Assembly: GCA_015055505.1 (NCBI GenBank)
Contig: SVIB01000013.1
Location: 1 to 43,183 of the forward strand
Origin: Clostridiales bacterium
GTDB lineage: Bacteria; Bacillota; Clostridia; Christensenellales; Borkfalkiaceae
Direction of reading: 5' to 3'
Length of the DNA: 43,183 bases
Part shown: positions 6,555 to 15,082 of the stretch, one piece after another
How positions within the stretch are numbered: position 1 is the stretch's first letter
Layout: the number at the start of each line of letters is the position of its first letter
Notes under the pieces: generated by a model
Databases searched by the model: none
What the model saw: the letters and a program-made list of their open reading frames with translations, nothing else
Told to the model about the DNA's origin: nothing
Made by a program: the position numbers and the translations under genes

Positions 6555-7372
6555 AATTTAGAGTTCATCCATTATTTATACTCTTTGGGATATACTTTGC
6601 TTTCACGGGCAAAGTATTTTCTTTTTTAACCTATACCTTATGCGCATTGATACACGAAATGGGGCACTCTATTTCGGCTGAAAAGTCGGGCTATAGGCTT
6701 GTTAACGTAACTTTAATGCCGTTTGGAGCGGTGGTAAAGGGCGATATTTCGGGTATGGGATACAAAGACGAAATACGCGTAGCCCTTGCAGGTCCTGCGA
6801 TAAATTTTTGCATTGGGGTAAGCATACTCGCCCTTTGGTGGCTTTTCCCTGAAACCTATCCGTATACTGAAATTGCAGTGACGGCAAATTTTGCCCTATG
6901 TTTTATTAATTTAATTCCGTGTTTTCCGTTAGACGGTGGAAGAGTTTTACTTTGCTCACTGTCTTTAATACTCAAACGGAAAACCGCAGTGTTTATTTGC
7001 AAACTGCTTGGCACGGTATTTGCTTTGGTCTTTTTTGCGTTGTTTATATTATCGTGTTTTACGGGTGTAAATTATTCTTTACTTTTCTTTGCTCTTTTTA
7101 TGATTTTTGGAATTACCGAAAAAAATTCAAACGATAGATATATAAGAATTTACGAAAGCATTTCATATCAAAGTCTTAAAAACGGTAAAGAAATAATGAG
7201 TTTTGCAGTAAACGAAGATTTTACGGTAAAAAGGTTATACCGTAAAATGGATAGCGGACGGCTGTATAGAATTTACGTCTTTTCATACGAGGGGGAAATC
7301 AAGAAAATCCTTGAGCCTTATGAGGTCGTAGACTTATTAAAGACAAAATCTCCGTACGAAAAACTTATATAA
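6542..7372 (+). CDS. spoIVFB: SpoIVFB-type site-2 (intramembrane) metalloprotease
   Basis: A 276-residue polytopic zinc protease. The catalytic HExxH is H38-E-M-G-H42 in the first hydrophobic region; the third ligand is in NLIPCFPLDGGR near residue 130, the S2P LDG motif. Hydrophobic segments cover about residues 10-200, followed by a cytosolic C-terminal part of about 75 residues (YESISYQ..FTVKRLYRKMDSGRLYRIYV) like the CBS-type tail of SpoIVFB. In sporulation this protease releases sigma-K from its pro-form in the mother cell. It overlaps spoIVFA, so the two are co-translated. It shows the organism has, or recently had, the mother-cell sporulation checkpoint. Confidence 0.88.
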   Translation: MGKLKFRVHPLFILFGIYFAFTGKVFSFLTYTLCALIHEMGHSISAEKSGYRLVNVTLMPFGAVVKGDISGMGYKDEIRVALAGPAINFCIGVSILALWWLFPETYPYTEIAVTANFALCFINLIPCFPLDGGRVLLCSLSLILKRKTAVFICKLLGTVFALVFFALFILSCFTGVNYSLLFFALFMIFGITEKNSNDRYIRIYESISYQSLKNGKEIMSFAVNEDFTVKRLYRKMDSGRLYRIYVFSYEGEIKKILEPYEVVDLLKTKSPYEKLI

Positions 7373-7380
7373 GCGCCCGT

Positions 7381-7392
7381 ATAAGTCGATTA
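7381..7392 (+). repeat. Interspersed motif copy
   Basis: ATAAGTCGATTA inside CGTATAAGTCGATTATT, eight bases after the spoIVFB stop and just before its terminator. Confidence 0.75.
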
Positions 7393-7405
7393 TTAATAAA
7401 AAAGA

Positions 7406-7439
7406 GAGGAGATTGCAAAATTTTTGCAATCTCCTTTTT
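7406..7439 (+). terminator. Intrinsic terminator of the spoIVF operon
   Basis: AGGAGATTGCAAAA pairs with TTTTGCAATCTCCT and is followed by TTTT. Confidence 0.9.
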
Positions 7440-7480
7440 AGTGTGGTAAAAATAACGCTATATAAAAGCAAGTTTTTAAC

Positions 7481-7861
7481 GTTTGCTCCTTTTCAAACAA
7501 AATCTTTTACTGTGTAAAATCTTTTGTTTGAGGTTTTTATATTGACTAAGAACTGTGGCGGTAGCAATCAGGATGCAACGTCACGGCGTCGCAACACGAT
7601 TTTTTGTCAACCGTTTGCCTATTGTCAAACGGTAAGACTTTGCAATCGGTTGCTCCTTTTCCCAAAAATTCTTTTGCTTTGCAAAATTATTTTCGGGAGC
7701 CCTATGAACTATGGCGGTAGCAATCAGGATGCAACGTCACGGCGTCGCAACACGATTTTTTGTCAACCGTTTGCCTATTGTCAAACGGTAAGACTTTGCA
7801 ATCGGTTGCTCCTTTTCGACAAAAATCTTTTGCTAAACAAAATCTTTTTGTCGAGTATTTT
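7481..7861. repeat. Tandem structured repeats with three matched hairpins
   Basis: Two near-identical units of 111-112 bases (7550-7661 and 7706-7817, one visible difference) and a partial unit at 7481-7493 all end in GTTGCTCCTTTTC or a close variant. Each is followed by a hairpin: arms 7494-7510/7514-7530, 7661-7677/7681-7697 and 7817-7832/7838-7853. All three share an outer stem of about 9 bp, a 2x2 internal loop (TC opposite TC or TT) and an inner TTTTG- or TTTTA-type stem of 5-6 bp. Outer stems differ in sequence yet keep pairing (CAAAC/GTTTG, CCC/GGG, CGAC/GTCG). Inside each unit CCGTTTG/CAAACGG also forms a hairpin. Open frames here (for example 7524-7892) are accidental. No protein function is supported; a structured RNA or a mobile hairpin element is more likely. 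Confidence 0.75.
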
Positions 7862-7903
7862 TCGCTACTTAAACAAGGTGGCGTATGGATGAAACCTCAG
7901 GTT

Positions 7904-9547
7904 TCATTTGATGCGCTCGCTCTTTATCAGTTTGCCGTAATGTCTTTCACGGCGAGCAAACACAACGCCTTTTTTCTTTAAAATTATAAAGGTAATCATT
8001 CCTGCAACTATTAAAATTACAACGCAAACTATAATAAGCATTGTCTTATAAGACATATAACCGACCTTAACAGAATCCCACATATTATTGAGTTTTTTAA
8101 GTTGTTCGGTTTCAAGATGCTCCATTACGACGCACCTATTCATAGTTTTTTCCGTTGGGTACATAGCCACGAGTTGTCTGTTTAAAGAATCGGTATAAAC
8201 AATTCCGTTGCCCTCGATACTGTCCCCGAAGAAGTGTTTTACGCTATGCGCAAATATATCAATTTCTTCATCAACGACGATTTCTTCGCTTTCCTCGTCG
8301 TAATAAGTGAGGCTATAAGTCGATTGTCCGTTATAATTGGGGTCTAAACTTAAAGGAACTTCTTCATAATATTTATTGCCGACTTTAATAATTTCAAGTT
8401 CTTCTAATTGTTCGTCAGGAACGGGCGAAGTTTCAATTAAAGTCGTAAGCCCGTAGTTGTAACTAACGTATTCAAACACGTCCTCGCCGACAATGGGTGA
8501 CGAATAGCAAATATAATCGAGGTTTTCGATGGCGTTATCTTCACGGTACATAAAATTAAGGAAAGCCTGCGCGAGTTCTTTATTTGCGCCTTTCGGCATA
8601 ACCCAACCGTCAAAGAAAATGTTACTGCCTTCTTTTGGTACTACGTATTCAAGATTAGTACCTGCTTCTTCGGCAATATCCATAGCGTAAACGGCGTCAC
8701 CGCTCCAAGCGAAGTTAATCCAAAGTTTACCCGAAGCCATGTCTTGTTTTCCGCTGTCAACTTCAAATCCGTAAAGATTTTTTCTCGTTTCCGTCAAAAA
8801 AACTCTTGCCTTTTCAATAGATTCGTTAGAAAAATCGTTTAAAAGTTTATGAACTTCTCCGTTATATTCGGCAGAGGTTATATCGTAATTTTCTTTAAGT
8901 TCTAAAAGTTTATCTCCGTTTACGTAGCCAAGCGCTAAAACGTAACTGTCACGCACGCTGTCTTTTATGGTAATTTTGTTTGCGTACTCATTTTTAGTAA
9001 CAACGCTCCAGCTTTCAACGTCTTCAAAGGCGACGAATTCGGGATTATAAGTAAAGCCCATCGTTCCCCAGTTAAAGCAAACGGCGTATTCGTCCCACGA
9101 ATTTTTCTCAAAGAGATTTTGAATATACGGCGCGACGTTTTCGGTGTAGTTGGGAATGTTTACGTATTCCTTAAAGCCGTCGCCGTTTTGATCCTCGACG
9201 GTTTCATACGATTCAAGCATATTTTCCTTTATCATTTTTTGAATCATATATTCGGAAGGGCAAACGAGGTCGTAACTGTAATCGCCGTTTTTCTTTTGGG
9301 TGAGTTTAAGTTCGTTGTACATATTTTCGTTCGTACCGAACGTAGAGTAGTTTACGGTAACTTCTTCGCCGTATTCTTCCTCGTACCAACTTTCAAACTC
9401 GGCAATCATATCGTAGTCCTCGCAGGCGATATAATCTTCCCAGTTATAGACGTTAAGGGTAAGCCCCTCGTCTTTTTTACAAGCCGATAAAGGGAGAAAT
9501 GCAAAACACAAAATTCCGCATAAAATCAAGGAAAAAATCTTTTTCAT
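7904..9547 (-). CDS. potD: Spermidine/putrescine-binding lipoprotein with C-terminal membrane anchor
   Basis: The extracytoplasmic substrate-binding subunit of a polyamine ABC importer. The signal peptide ends in a lipobox (PLSAC, Cys about residue 23), and the mature protein starts with LTLNVYNWEDYI, the PotD family opening. WINFAWSGDAVYAMDIA and FFDGWVMPKGA are further family motifs. At 547 residues it is about 200 longer than typical PotD: an insertion around residues 390-470 with acidic stretches, and a C-terminal transmembrane helix (MLIIVCVVILIVAGMITFIIL) with a basic cytosolic tail. It is therefore anchored at both ends. It overlaps potC by 4 bases and is last in the operon. Confidence 0.92.
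   Translation of the reverse strand: MKKIFSLILCGILCFAFLPLSACKKDEGLTLNVYNWEDYIACEDYDMIAEFESWYEEEYGEEVTVNYSTFGTNENMYNELKLTQKKNGDYSYDLVCPSEYMIQKMIKENMLESYETVEDQNGDGFKEYVNIPNYTENVAPYIQNLFEKNSWDEYAVCFNWGTMGFTYNPEFVAFEDVESWSVVTKNEYANKITIKDSVRDSYVLALGYVNGDKLLELKENYDITSAEYNGEVHKLLNDFSNESIEKARVFLTETRKNLYGFEVDSGKQDMASGKLWINFAWSGDAVYAMDIAEEAGTNLEYVVPKEGSNIFFDGWVMPKGANKELAQAFLNFMYREDNAIENLDYICYSSPIVGEDVFEYVSYNYGLTTLIETSPVPDEQLEELEIIKVGNKYYEEVPLSLDPNYNGQSTYSLTYYDEESEEIVVDEEIDIFAHSVKHFFGDSIEGNGIVYTDSLNRQLVAMYPTEKTMNRCVVMEHLETEQLKKLNNMWDSVKVGYMSYKTMLIIVCVVILIVAGMITFIILKKKGVVFARRERHYGKLIKSERIK
8315..8326 (+). repeat. Interspersed motif, one mismatch, inside potD
   Basis: ATAAGTCGATTG within GGCTATAAGTCGATTGTCCG. 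On the potD strand it codes QSTYS, a frame unrelated to that of the copies in the vWA and aroK genes. Confidence 0.5.
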
Positions 9548-10356
9548 CTTCTCTTTTCCCCCTTGGTTTTTAGGTCTTGCTTGTTAGAAACGATATTTTT
9601 GACTATAACCATAATAATAATTACGGCGAAAATAATAGTCGATAAGGCTCTAAGCGCGGGAACGTCTGCGCTTCTACCGCCCTTTGCGTAAGCGTCGAAA
9701 ACGAACGTTGAAATTGTGTTAAAGGTAGACGGTTTTGTAAAGGTGGTAATTATATAATCGTCTAAAGAAAGGGTAATCGCAATCAAAAAGCCCGAAAAAA
9801 TACCGGGGAGTATTTGAGGAATTACGACCTTAAAAAGAGCTTGAGTAGGAGTTGCGCCAAGATCTAACGCTGCCTCGTAGAGGTTGGAGTCCATTTGCTT
9901 AAGCTTTGGCGTTACGTTAAGCACGACGAACGGGAATGTGAGTATTACGTGTCCTATCAAAAGCGAAACGTAGGTTCTGCCAAAAGCGAACATTGTACAG
10001 ACCAGCGCCGTTGAAATAGCCGTAACTATTTCGGCGTTTATAACGGGAATTTGAGTAACCGTGTTAAGCGCGTTTCTCGTCCTCTTTTTAGAGTAAAACA
10101 TACCTATCGCGCCCATAGTTCCTAAAACTGTTGAAATAATACTCGATACAAAAGCTAAAATAAGGGTGTTTGCAACCGTAGTCATAAGCTCTCCGCTTGC
10201 AAAAAGCTGTTTGTAAAGGTCTACCGTCCATTCGTCCGACCATTGTCCTATAACCTGCGAATTGTTAAAGCTATAAACCGCAAGAAGTAAAATGGGGGCG
10301 TATAAAAAAGCAAGAACAAGCCAAATATAGCCTCGCTGAAAAATCTTTTTTACCAT
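9544..10356 (-). CDS. potC: Polyamine ABC transporter permease PotC
   Basis: A 270-residue inner-membrane permease of the MetI/BPD family. It has about six membrane helices and the EAA loop EAALDLGATPTQALFKVVIPQILPGI (about residues 160-185) that contacts the ATPase. The opening KKIFQRGYIWLVLAFLYAPILLLAVYSFN is characteristic of PotC. It overlaps potB by 7 bases and potD by 4, so translation is coupled. It works with PotB as the translocation channel. Confidence 0.95.
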   Translation of the reverse strand: MVKKIFQRGYIWLVLAFLYAPILLLAVYSFNNSQVIGQWSDEWTVDLYKQLFASGELMTTVANTLILAFVSSIISTVLGTMGAIGMFYSKKRTRNALNTVTQIPVINAEIVTAISTALVCTMFAFGRTYVSLLIGHVILTFPFVVLNVTPKLKQMDSNLYEAALDLGATPTQALFKVVIPQILPGIFSGFLIAITLSLDDYIITTFTKPSTFNTISTFVFDAYAKGGRSADVPALRALSTIIFAVIIIMVIVKNIVSNKQDLKTKGEKRR

Positions 10357-11162
10357 AATCCACCTCTCGTAGCCGTTTCGTCTTTTTCGGTGAATTTGCC
10401 GGTTATAAGCATAGTTCCAAAAATAAAGACTAAAAGTATCATAGCAATTGCAGAGCCTGCGTTCCAGTTATACATTACGCTAAACTGATTTTCAATAAGC
10501 TTACCGATAATGGTTATATTGCCGTTACCCAAGGTGTCCGAAACGACGTAGCTTGTCATAGTCGGTAAAAGCACCATGGTAATCGCGCTTACAATTCCCG
10601 GCATTGAAAGGGGAATTGTTACCTTAAAAAGCGTTTGAAGTCCGTTTGCGCCAAGGTCTGACGACGCCTCTAAAACGTTTTTATCAAGTTTTTCAAGTAC
10701 GGTGTAAATAGGAAGAATTGTAAACGGTAAATAGTCGTAAACCATGCCTATAAGCGTGTTAACAAAGCTTAGCTTGTTGGAATTAAACATTCCAATCGAG
10801 TATAAAAGCTCCTTCATAGCCGCCGTACGGAGTACGAAATTTATCCACATGGGAAGAATAAATAAAAGTAGCATTACGCCGTTTCTGTTTATATCCGTTC
10901 TCGCTAAAATGTAGGCGGTTGGGTAGGCAATTAAAAGACATATTGCCGTAGTTAAAATTGCAAGCGCAAAACTCATAAATAAAGCGGTTAGGTTTGCGTT
11001 GCTTGTGAAAAAATCGATAAAGTTTACAAAACTTAAACTGCCCGTTTCGGGGTCTGTAAACGCATAATAAATAATTAAAAGCAAGGGGAAAACCACAAAC
11101 ATTGCCATAAAAAGGGCGTATGGAATTCCAAGATGCTTTCTTGAGAATTTAAGAGCCGTCAT
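10350..11162 (-). CDS. potB: Polyamine ABC transporter permease PotB
   Basis: A 270-residue permease partner of PotC with six predicted helices and the EAA loop EASSDLGANGLQTLFKVTIPLSMPGI (about residues 165-190). The N-terminal segment GIPYALFMAMFVVFPLLLIIYYAF is PotB-like. The start overlaps the potA stop by 4 bases. Confidence 0.95.
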   Translation of the reverse strand: MTALKFSRKHLGIPYALFMAMFVVFPLLLIIYYAFTDPETGSLSFVNFIDFFTSNANLTALFMSFALAILTTAICLLIAYPTAYILARTDINRNGVMLLLFILPMWINFVLRTAAMKELLYSIGMFNSNKLSFVNTLIGMVYDYLPFTILPIYTVLEKLDKNVLEASSDLGANGLQTLFKVTIPLSMPGIVSAITMVLLPTMTSYVVSDTLGNGNITIIGKLIENQFSVMYNWNAGSAIAMILLVFIFGTMLITGKFTEKDETATRGGLW

Positions 11163-12664
11163 TTTTGGTTTACCGCCTTTAATTTAAGTTTAATTTTGTT
11201 AGGAGGAATTTTAACCGAAACTCTGTCGTTTTCGTTCCAAACGTATTCGGTATCAACGACGAAATCTTCTTCCTCTTCATCCGTTCTAATAATAACTTGA
11301 TAGTGGTCGCCTTTATACACTATTGAAATGATATTACCGCAAGCGTCGCCGTCTTCTTCGTTGTCGATAATTTCAATATCCTTAAGACCGACTTCTACCT
11401 TTACGTCTACGTCGGTAAGGTCGATTTTCTCTCCGTTCTCTAAAACGAGATAACCCTCTTCGTCAAGGTGAGATTTTTCGTAAAGTTGAGTAACGTCACA
11501 CTCAAATTCTCCGTCGGCAAAGCATACGGTGTTTCTCTTTGTGATATATCCGTCGTAGCGGTTGCAGTCAAATTCTTTTTCCATGATATGGATATCGTCG
11601 GGACGGATATGTATAGAACATCTTTCGCCCACCTTTCTTTCCATCGTATCTTGAATAAGAACCTCGGTTTTACCTACTTTAAAGGTCATTTCGTAATGAA
11701 CTCCCTTAAATATAGAAGAAATAATAACTCCGTCAACCATACCTTTTCCCTCGTCTGCAAGGAAAATGTCTTCGGGACGGACAACAACGTCTACTTTTTC
11801 GTTTACGGGGAAGTCGTCAACGCAGTCGAAAACTTTGTTGATAAATCTTACTTTTTTGTTTCCAACCATAGTACCCGAGAAAATATTGCTTTCGCCTATA
11901 AAGTCGGCAACGAAAGAGTTTTTAGGCTCGTTGTAGATGTCTTTTGGTGTGCCTATTTGCTGAATTACGCCGTCGCTCATAACGACAACGGTATCACTCA
12001 TAGTAAGCGCCTCTTCTTGGTCGTGAGTAACGTAAATAAAGGTAATGCCGAGTTTTTGGTGCATCTCTTTAAGTTCGAGTTGCATATCCTTTCTCATTTT
12101 AAGGTCCAAAGCGCCGAGAGGCTCGTCCAAAAGCAAAATTTCAGGCTCGTTTACGATTGCCCTTGCTATTGCGATACGCTGTTGCTGACCGCCAGAGAGG
12201 GTAGTTACGTCTCTTTTTTCAAATTCTTCTAAGTCAACGAGTTTTAAAACTCTTGAAACCTTAGCGTCGATAACGGCTTTTGAAAGTTTTTCAATTTTTA
12301 CCTTTTCTTTGCCGTTTTTGTCAATATAAGTATTTCTAAATCTTTTAAGTTTAAGCCCGTAAGCAATATTGTCGTATACGTTAAGATGAGGGAAAAGCGC
12401 GTAGCGTTGGAAAACGGTATTTATAGGTCTTTCGTAGGGCGGAACGGTAGTAATGTCTTTACCGTTTAATAAAATTTTACCCTCGGTTGGCATTTCAAAG
12501 CCCGCAATCATTCTAAGAGTTGTGGACTTTCCGCATCCCGAAGGACCTAAAAGGGTAACGAATTCACCCTTTCTAACGTAAAAATTCATTTTTTCGACTG
12601 CGACTTGTCCGTCGTAAGCCTTAACTACGTCTTGTAAAACTATAATCTTTTCTTCTTTTTCCAT
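11159..12664 (-). CDS. potA: Polyamine ABC transporter ATPase PotA with extended C-terminus
   Basis: The ATPase of the importer. Walker A is GPSGCGKST, the Q-loop is NTVFQRYALFPH, the signature is LSGGQQQRIA, Walker B is ILLLDEPLGALD and the switch His is in VTHDQEEA. A charged insertion (RNTYIDKNGKEKVKIEKLSK) sits between Q-loop and signature. The protein has 501 residues against about 350-380 for typical PotA. The extra C-terminal part continues past the first TOBE region and looks like a second beta-rich regulatory unit ending in IPPNKIKLKLK. I chose ATG 12664, preceded by GGGAGAA, over the upstream frame at 12709, which overlaps the regulator gene. Confidence 0.95.
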   Translation of the reverse strand: MEKEEKIIVLQDVVKAYDGQVAVEKMNFYVRKGEFVTLLGPSGCGKSTTLRMIAGFEMPTEGKILLNGKDITTVPPYERPINTVFQRYALFPHLNVYDNIAYGLKLKRFRNTYIDKNGKEKVKIEKLSKAVIDAKVSRVLKLVDLEEFEKRDVTTLSGGQQQRIAIARAIVNEPEILLLDEPLGALDLKMRKDMQLELKEMHQKLGITFIYVTHDQEEALTMSDTVVVMSDGVIQQIGTPKDIYNEPKNSFVADFIGESNIFSGTMVGNKKVRFINKVFDCVDDFPVNEKVDVVVRPEDIFLADEGKGMVDGVIISSIFKGVHYEMTFKVGKTEVLIQDTMERKVGERCSIHIRPDDIHIMEKEFDCNRYDGYITKRNTVCFADGEFECDVTQLYEKSHLDEEGYLVLENGEKIDLTDVDVKVEVGLKDIEIIDNEEDGDACGNIISIVYKGDHYQVIIRTDEEEEDFVVDTEYVWNENDRVSVKIPPNKIKLKLKAVNQK

Positions 12665-12681
12665 TTTAATTCTCCCTATCG

Positions 12682-13215
12682 TTAAAATGCAGGGGGTGTT
12701 GATACCCAAATAAATTTAGCAGGCTTATCGCTCACGTTTTCTACGTAATGAGTTTTGCTTGCCGTGTAATAAAAACTCTCGCCCTTTTGGCACTTGTACT
12801 TTTTACCACCAAGATGAACGACTACTGCGCCTAAGAGTACGTAGCCGAATTCTTCGCCCTCGTGCGGAAAATCTTGTTCGGTCTTTTTATGAGGATTAAG
12901 TTCGACTAAAATCGGCTCCATCATGTTCTTTTGAGCGTTAGTAACAAGCCAATTAAGTTTAAAGTCTACCGTTTCCTTTTCAATAAAATCTTCCTCTTTA
13001 AAGATTATCTTTTCTTCCTCTTCCTCTTTGAAAAATTCCTTCAAATTAGTACCTAAGGCAAGTAAAATATCCTTTAAAGTCGCAATAGACGGGCTCGTTA
13101 AATCGTTTTCAAGTTGACTTATATAGCCCTTTGTAAGTTCACACCTGTTTGCAAGTTCTTCTTGCGTAAACCCGCATAAATGTCGCAGGGCTTTTATTTT
13201 ATTCCCAAGTTGCAT
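12682..13215 (-). CDS. HTH-cupin transcriptional regulator of polyamine uptake (PuuR-like)
   Basis: 177 residues. The N-terminal XRE helix-turn-helix (residues 1-65: LGNKIKALRHLCGFTQEELANRCELTKGYISQLEND) is followed by a Glu/Lys-rich linker and a C-terminal cupin barrel (FPHEGEEFGYVLLGAVVVHLGGKKYKCQKGESFYY). This architecture is that of PuuR and related repressors that often precede pot operons. ATG 13215 follows AAGGAG; the open frame extends to 13269 without support. It is first in the minus-strand operon, 17 bases ahead of potA, so it probably autoregulates through the AGTTTA repeats upstream. The ligand is inferred to be a polyamine. Confidence 0.88.
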   Translation of the reverse strand: MQLGNKIKALRHLCGFTQEELANRCELTKGYISQLENDLTSPSIATLKDILLALGTNLKEFFKEEEEEKIIFKEEDFIEKETVDFKLNWLVTNAQKNMMEPILVELNPHKKTEQDFPHEGEEFGYVLLGAVVVHLGGKKYKCQKGESFYYTASKTHYVENVSDKPAKFIWVSTPPAF

Positions 13216-13269
13216 TTTAAACTCCTTTAGGCGCAAAGACCTAACTCCCGTGCCTCGTAATATCGCCAA

Positions 13270-13571
13270 AAAAATAAAAAAGTTTACACACTAAACAAAA
13301 AGTTTAACACATTTAGAGAGTTTAAACAAAAAGTTTAATAAAAGTAAACCAGCGAAAACAATTATATATATATAAAGGAATAATGTCAACCGTTTTTAAC
13401 AAGATTTTTCGACTTTTTTTGCGAGTAAAAATAATTATTTAAAAAGAAAAGTAATCAAAAGGCGAAAGACGGAATAAAAATAGAATATAAAAAAACCAAA
13501 ACTCGTCGTTTTTCGACCGAATTAACCGTTTTTTAACTTTATTTTAAATGTATAATAGGGAGGCAATTTAA
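13270..13571. other. Divergent intergenic region pot/pda
   Basis: No gene is visible. The left part holds the AGTTTA repeats. The middle (13370-13500) is AT-rich with no clear element. On the plus strand TATAAT at 13551-13556 could serve the deacetylase gene, but its -35 region (GTTTTT) is poor, so a sporulation sigma factor or an activator is possible. Confidence 0.5.
13279..13345 (-). promoter_or_regulatory. Candidate operator region for the pot operon
   Basis: AGTTTA occurs four times at 13281, 13301, 13319 and 13332. The first forms an inverted repeat (GTTTA-CACAC-TAAAC) and the third contains the palindrome GTTTAAAC. Read on the minus strand, TTGTTT and TAAACT 17 bases apart could be the promoter, so these repeats would overlap it. 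Binding by the HTH-cupin protein is inferred. Confidence 0.5.
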
Positions 13572-14327
13572 ATGAAGGCGCTAAAAAAAATTGCAGTAGC
13601 GGTAAGTGTATGTATTGCTATCGTCGGCTTAATTTTTGCAGTTAATGCAACGGGCGGAGATACAGTCTATACTTTTGCAACCAAAAATAGGGATTTACCC
13701 ATTTACTGCGTAGGGAGAGACGATAATAAAATTTCAATTTCTTTCGACTGCGCGTGGGGAGTGGAGTATACCGACGGCATATTAGATTGCCTTGATTTTT
13801 ACGGCGTAAAATGTACTTTTTTTATGACCCAGTTTTGGGCGGAAAAATATCCCGATTACGTCTTGAAAATTCATGAAAGAGGACACGAGATTGGCACTCA
13901 TTCAAGAACTCACTCGTATATGTCTAAAATGGGCGAGGGGGAAATTCGCGACGAATTAAAAACTTCAAGCGAAGTTATTGAAAGTATAACGGGGCAAAAA
14001 GTTGAACTGTTTCGCCCGCCGTACGGCGATTACGACGACCTTCTTATAAATACGGCAAGGGGAATGGGAATATATACCGTTCAATGGGACGTAGACTCTC
14101 TCGATTGGAAAAATTTATCCGCCGAAGAAATTGCTAAAAGAGTAATATCTAAGACGAGTTCGGGAAGTATTATTTTATGTCACAACAACGGTCTTCACAC
14201 ACTTGAAAGTTTACCGCTTATCTTTACCGCTTTACAGCAAAAAGGGTTTGTTTTTGAGCCTATAGGCGGACTTATCTATAAAAAAGACTTTACGGTAAAG
14301 GTGGACGGACAGCAAATTAAAAACTAA
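13572..14327 (+). CDS. pdaB: PdaB-like polysaccharide deacetylase (sporulation type)
   Basis: 251 residues with an N-terminal membrane anchor or signal (about residues 5-24) and a NodB-type deacetylase domain. Motif 1, usually TFDDG, is SFDCAWG, the variant seen in the PdaB subgroup (SFDAAWG). The zinc histidines are in HEIGTHSRTH, motif 3 is LFRPPYGDYD, and motif 5 is IILCHNN. PdaB-type proteins act on spore cortex or wall glycan during sporulation, consistent with the other spore genes here. The ATG follows GGGAGG. The SSB-like gene begins 11 bases after its stop, so the two probably form one transcript. Confidence 0.85.
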   Translation: MKALKKIAVAVSVCIAIVGLIFAVNATGGDTVYTFATKNRDLPIYCVGRDDNKISISFDCAWGVEYTDGILDCLDFYGVKCTFFMTQFWAEKYPDYVLKIHERGHEIGTHSRTHSYMSKMGEGEIRDELKTSSEVIESITGQKVELFRPPYGDYDDLLINTARGMGIYTVQWDVDSLDWKNLSAEEIAKRVISKTSSGSIILCHNNGLHTLESLPLIFTALQQKGFVFEPIGGLIYKKDFTVKVDGQQIKN

Positions 14328-14338
14328 AGGAGTATATT

Positions 14339-15031
14339 ATGAACAACGAAGAAAAACAAAACAACAGAGTATTTCTAAAAGGGGAAATAGTTACCGAGGC
14401 GAGGTATTCTCACGAAGTTTACGGAGAGGGTTTTTACGAAATGGACGTTCTCGTTAAAAGGCTTTCAGGTCAAGCGGATATATTGCCCGTAACGGTTTCC
14501 GAAAGACTTATTGAGAAAAACGGAATACGCGTAGGCTCGTCGCTTTGCGCAATAGGGCAGTTTAGAAGTTACAATAAACTTATTGACGGAAAGAGTAAAC
14601 TTATGCTTACCGTATTTATACGCGAGATACTTGAAAACGCAAACGCGAAGAATCCTAACAACGTAGTTTTATCGGGTTATATTTGTAAACCGCCCGTGTA
14701 TAGGACTACTCCGTTTTCGAGAGAAATAGCAGACGTTTTAATCGCCGTAAATAGGGCTTACAACAAGTCGGATTATATACCGTGCATAGCGTGGGGAAGA
14801 AACGCAAGATTTGTTAAAAATTTAGCGGTAGGTGAGAAAATCGCCTTATCGGGCAGGATTCAGTCGAGAGAATACGTAAAAAAGATAAGCGAAACGGAGA
14901 GTAAGACGATGACGGCGTACGAAGTTTCGATATGTAAACTTGCAGCCTACGACAACGTAGAGTGTTTTGATTTAGACGCTGAGTTTGGGGTAAATTTCAA
15001 CGAAGAAGAGCCGTTGACAGGTACGGTATAA
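14339..15031 (+). CDS. Double-OB SSB-like single-stranded DNA-binding protein
   Basis: 230 residues with two OB-fold-like halves. The first (residues 8-100) begins NRVFLKGEIVTEARYSHEVYGEGFYEMDV. The second (about 105-215) begins NNVVLSGYICKPPVYRTTPFSREIADVLIAVNR and continues SDYIPCIAWGRNARF..LAVGEKIALSGRIQSREY, the standard SSB signature. Duplicated SSB-like proteins of this kind are common in Clostridia and are distinct from the housekeeping Ssb, lacking its acidic tip. It probably binds ssDNA; the specific role is unknown. AAAGGAG precedes the ATG. Confidence 0.8.
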   Translation: MNNEEKQNNRVFLKGEIVTEARYSHEVYGEGFYEMDVLVKRLSGQADILPVTVSERLIEKNGIRVGSSLCAIGQFRSYNKLIDGKSKLMLTVFIREILENANAKNPNNVVLSGYICKPPVYRTTPFSREIADVLIAVNRAYNKSDYIPCIAWGRNARFVKNLAVGEKIALSGRIQSREYVKKISETESKTMTAYEVSICKLAAYDNVECFDLDAEFGVNFNEEEPLTGTV

Positions 15032-15044
15032 ACTATATAAGCGA

Positions 15045-15081
15045 AAAAAGGGATTGCGGAAATTTTCCGCAATCCCTTTTT
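15045..15081. terminator. Terminator hairpin, first of two identical copies
   Basis: GGGATTGCGGAAA/TTTCCGCAATCCC at 15050-15076 flanked by AAAAA and TTTTT, so it can act in both directions between the SSB-like gene and the convergent gene. The same 27 bases recur at 16040-16066. Confidence 0.9.
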
Positions 15082-15082
15082 C

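Noticed and set aside
7815..7823. TTCGACAAA resembling a Spo0A (0A) box
   Set aside because: It forms the stem of the third repeat hairpin, is not in front of a gene, and an 8-base match is expected by chance in a window this long.
7481..7861. CRISPR array or integron attC array
   Set aside because: Units are over 100 bases, only two to three are present, no spacers of constant length and no cas or integrase gene are in the window; attC core sites are not evident.
7524..7981. Two ORFs of 122 and 73 codons in the repeat array
   Set aside because: They run through the tandem non-coding repeats, repeat the same peptide twice (GGSNQDATSRRRNTIF), have no ribosome binding site and one overlaps potD on the other strand.
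11468..12232. 254-codon plus-strand ORF opposite potA
   Set aside because: It is the antisense shadow of the conserved potA ATPase and matches no family.
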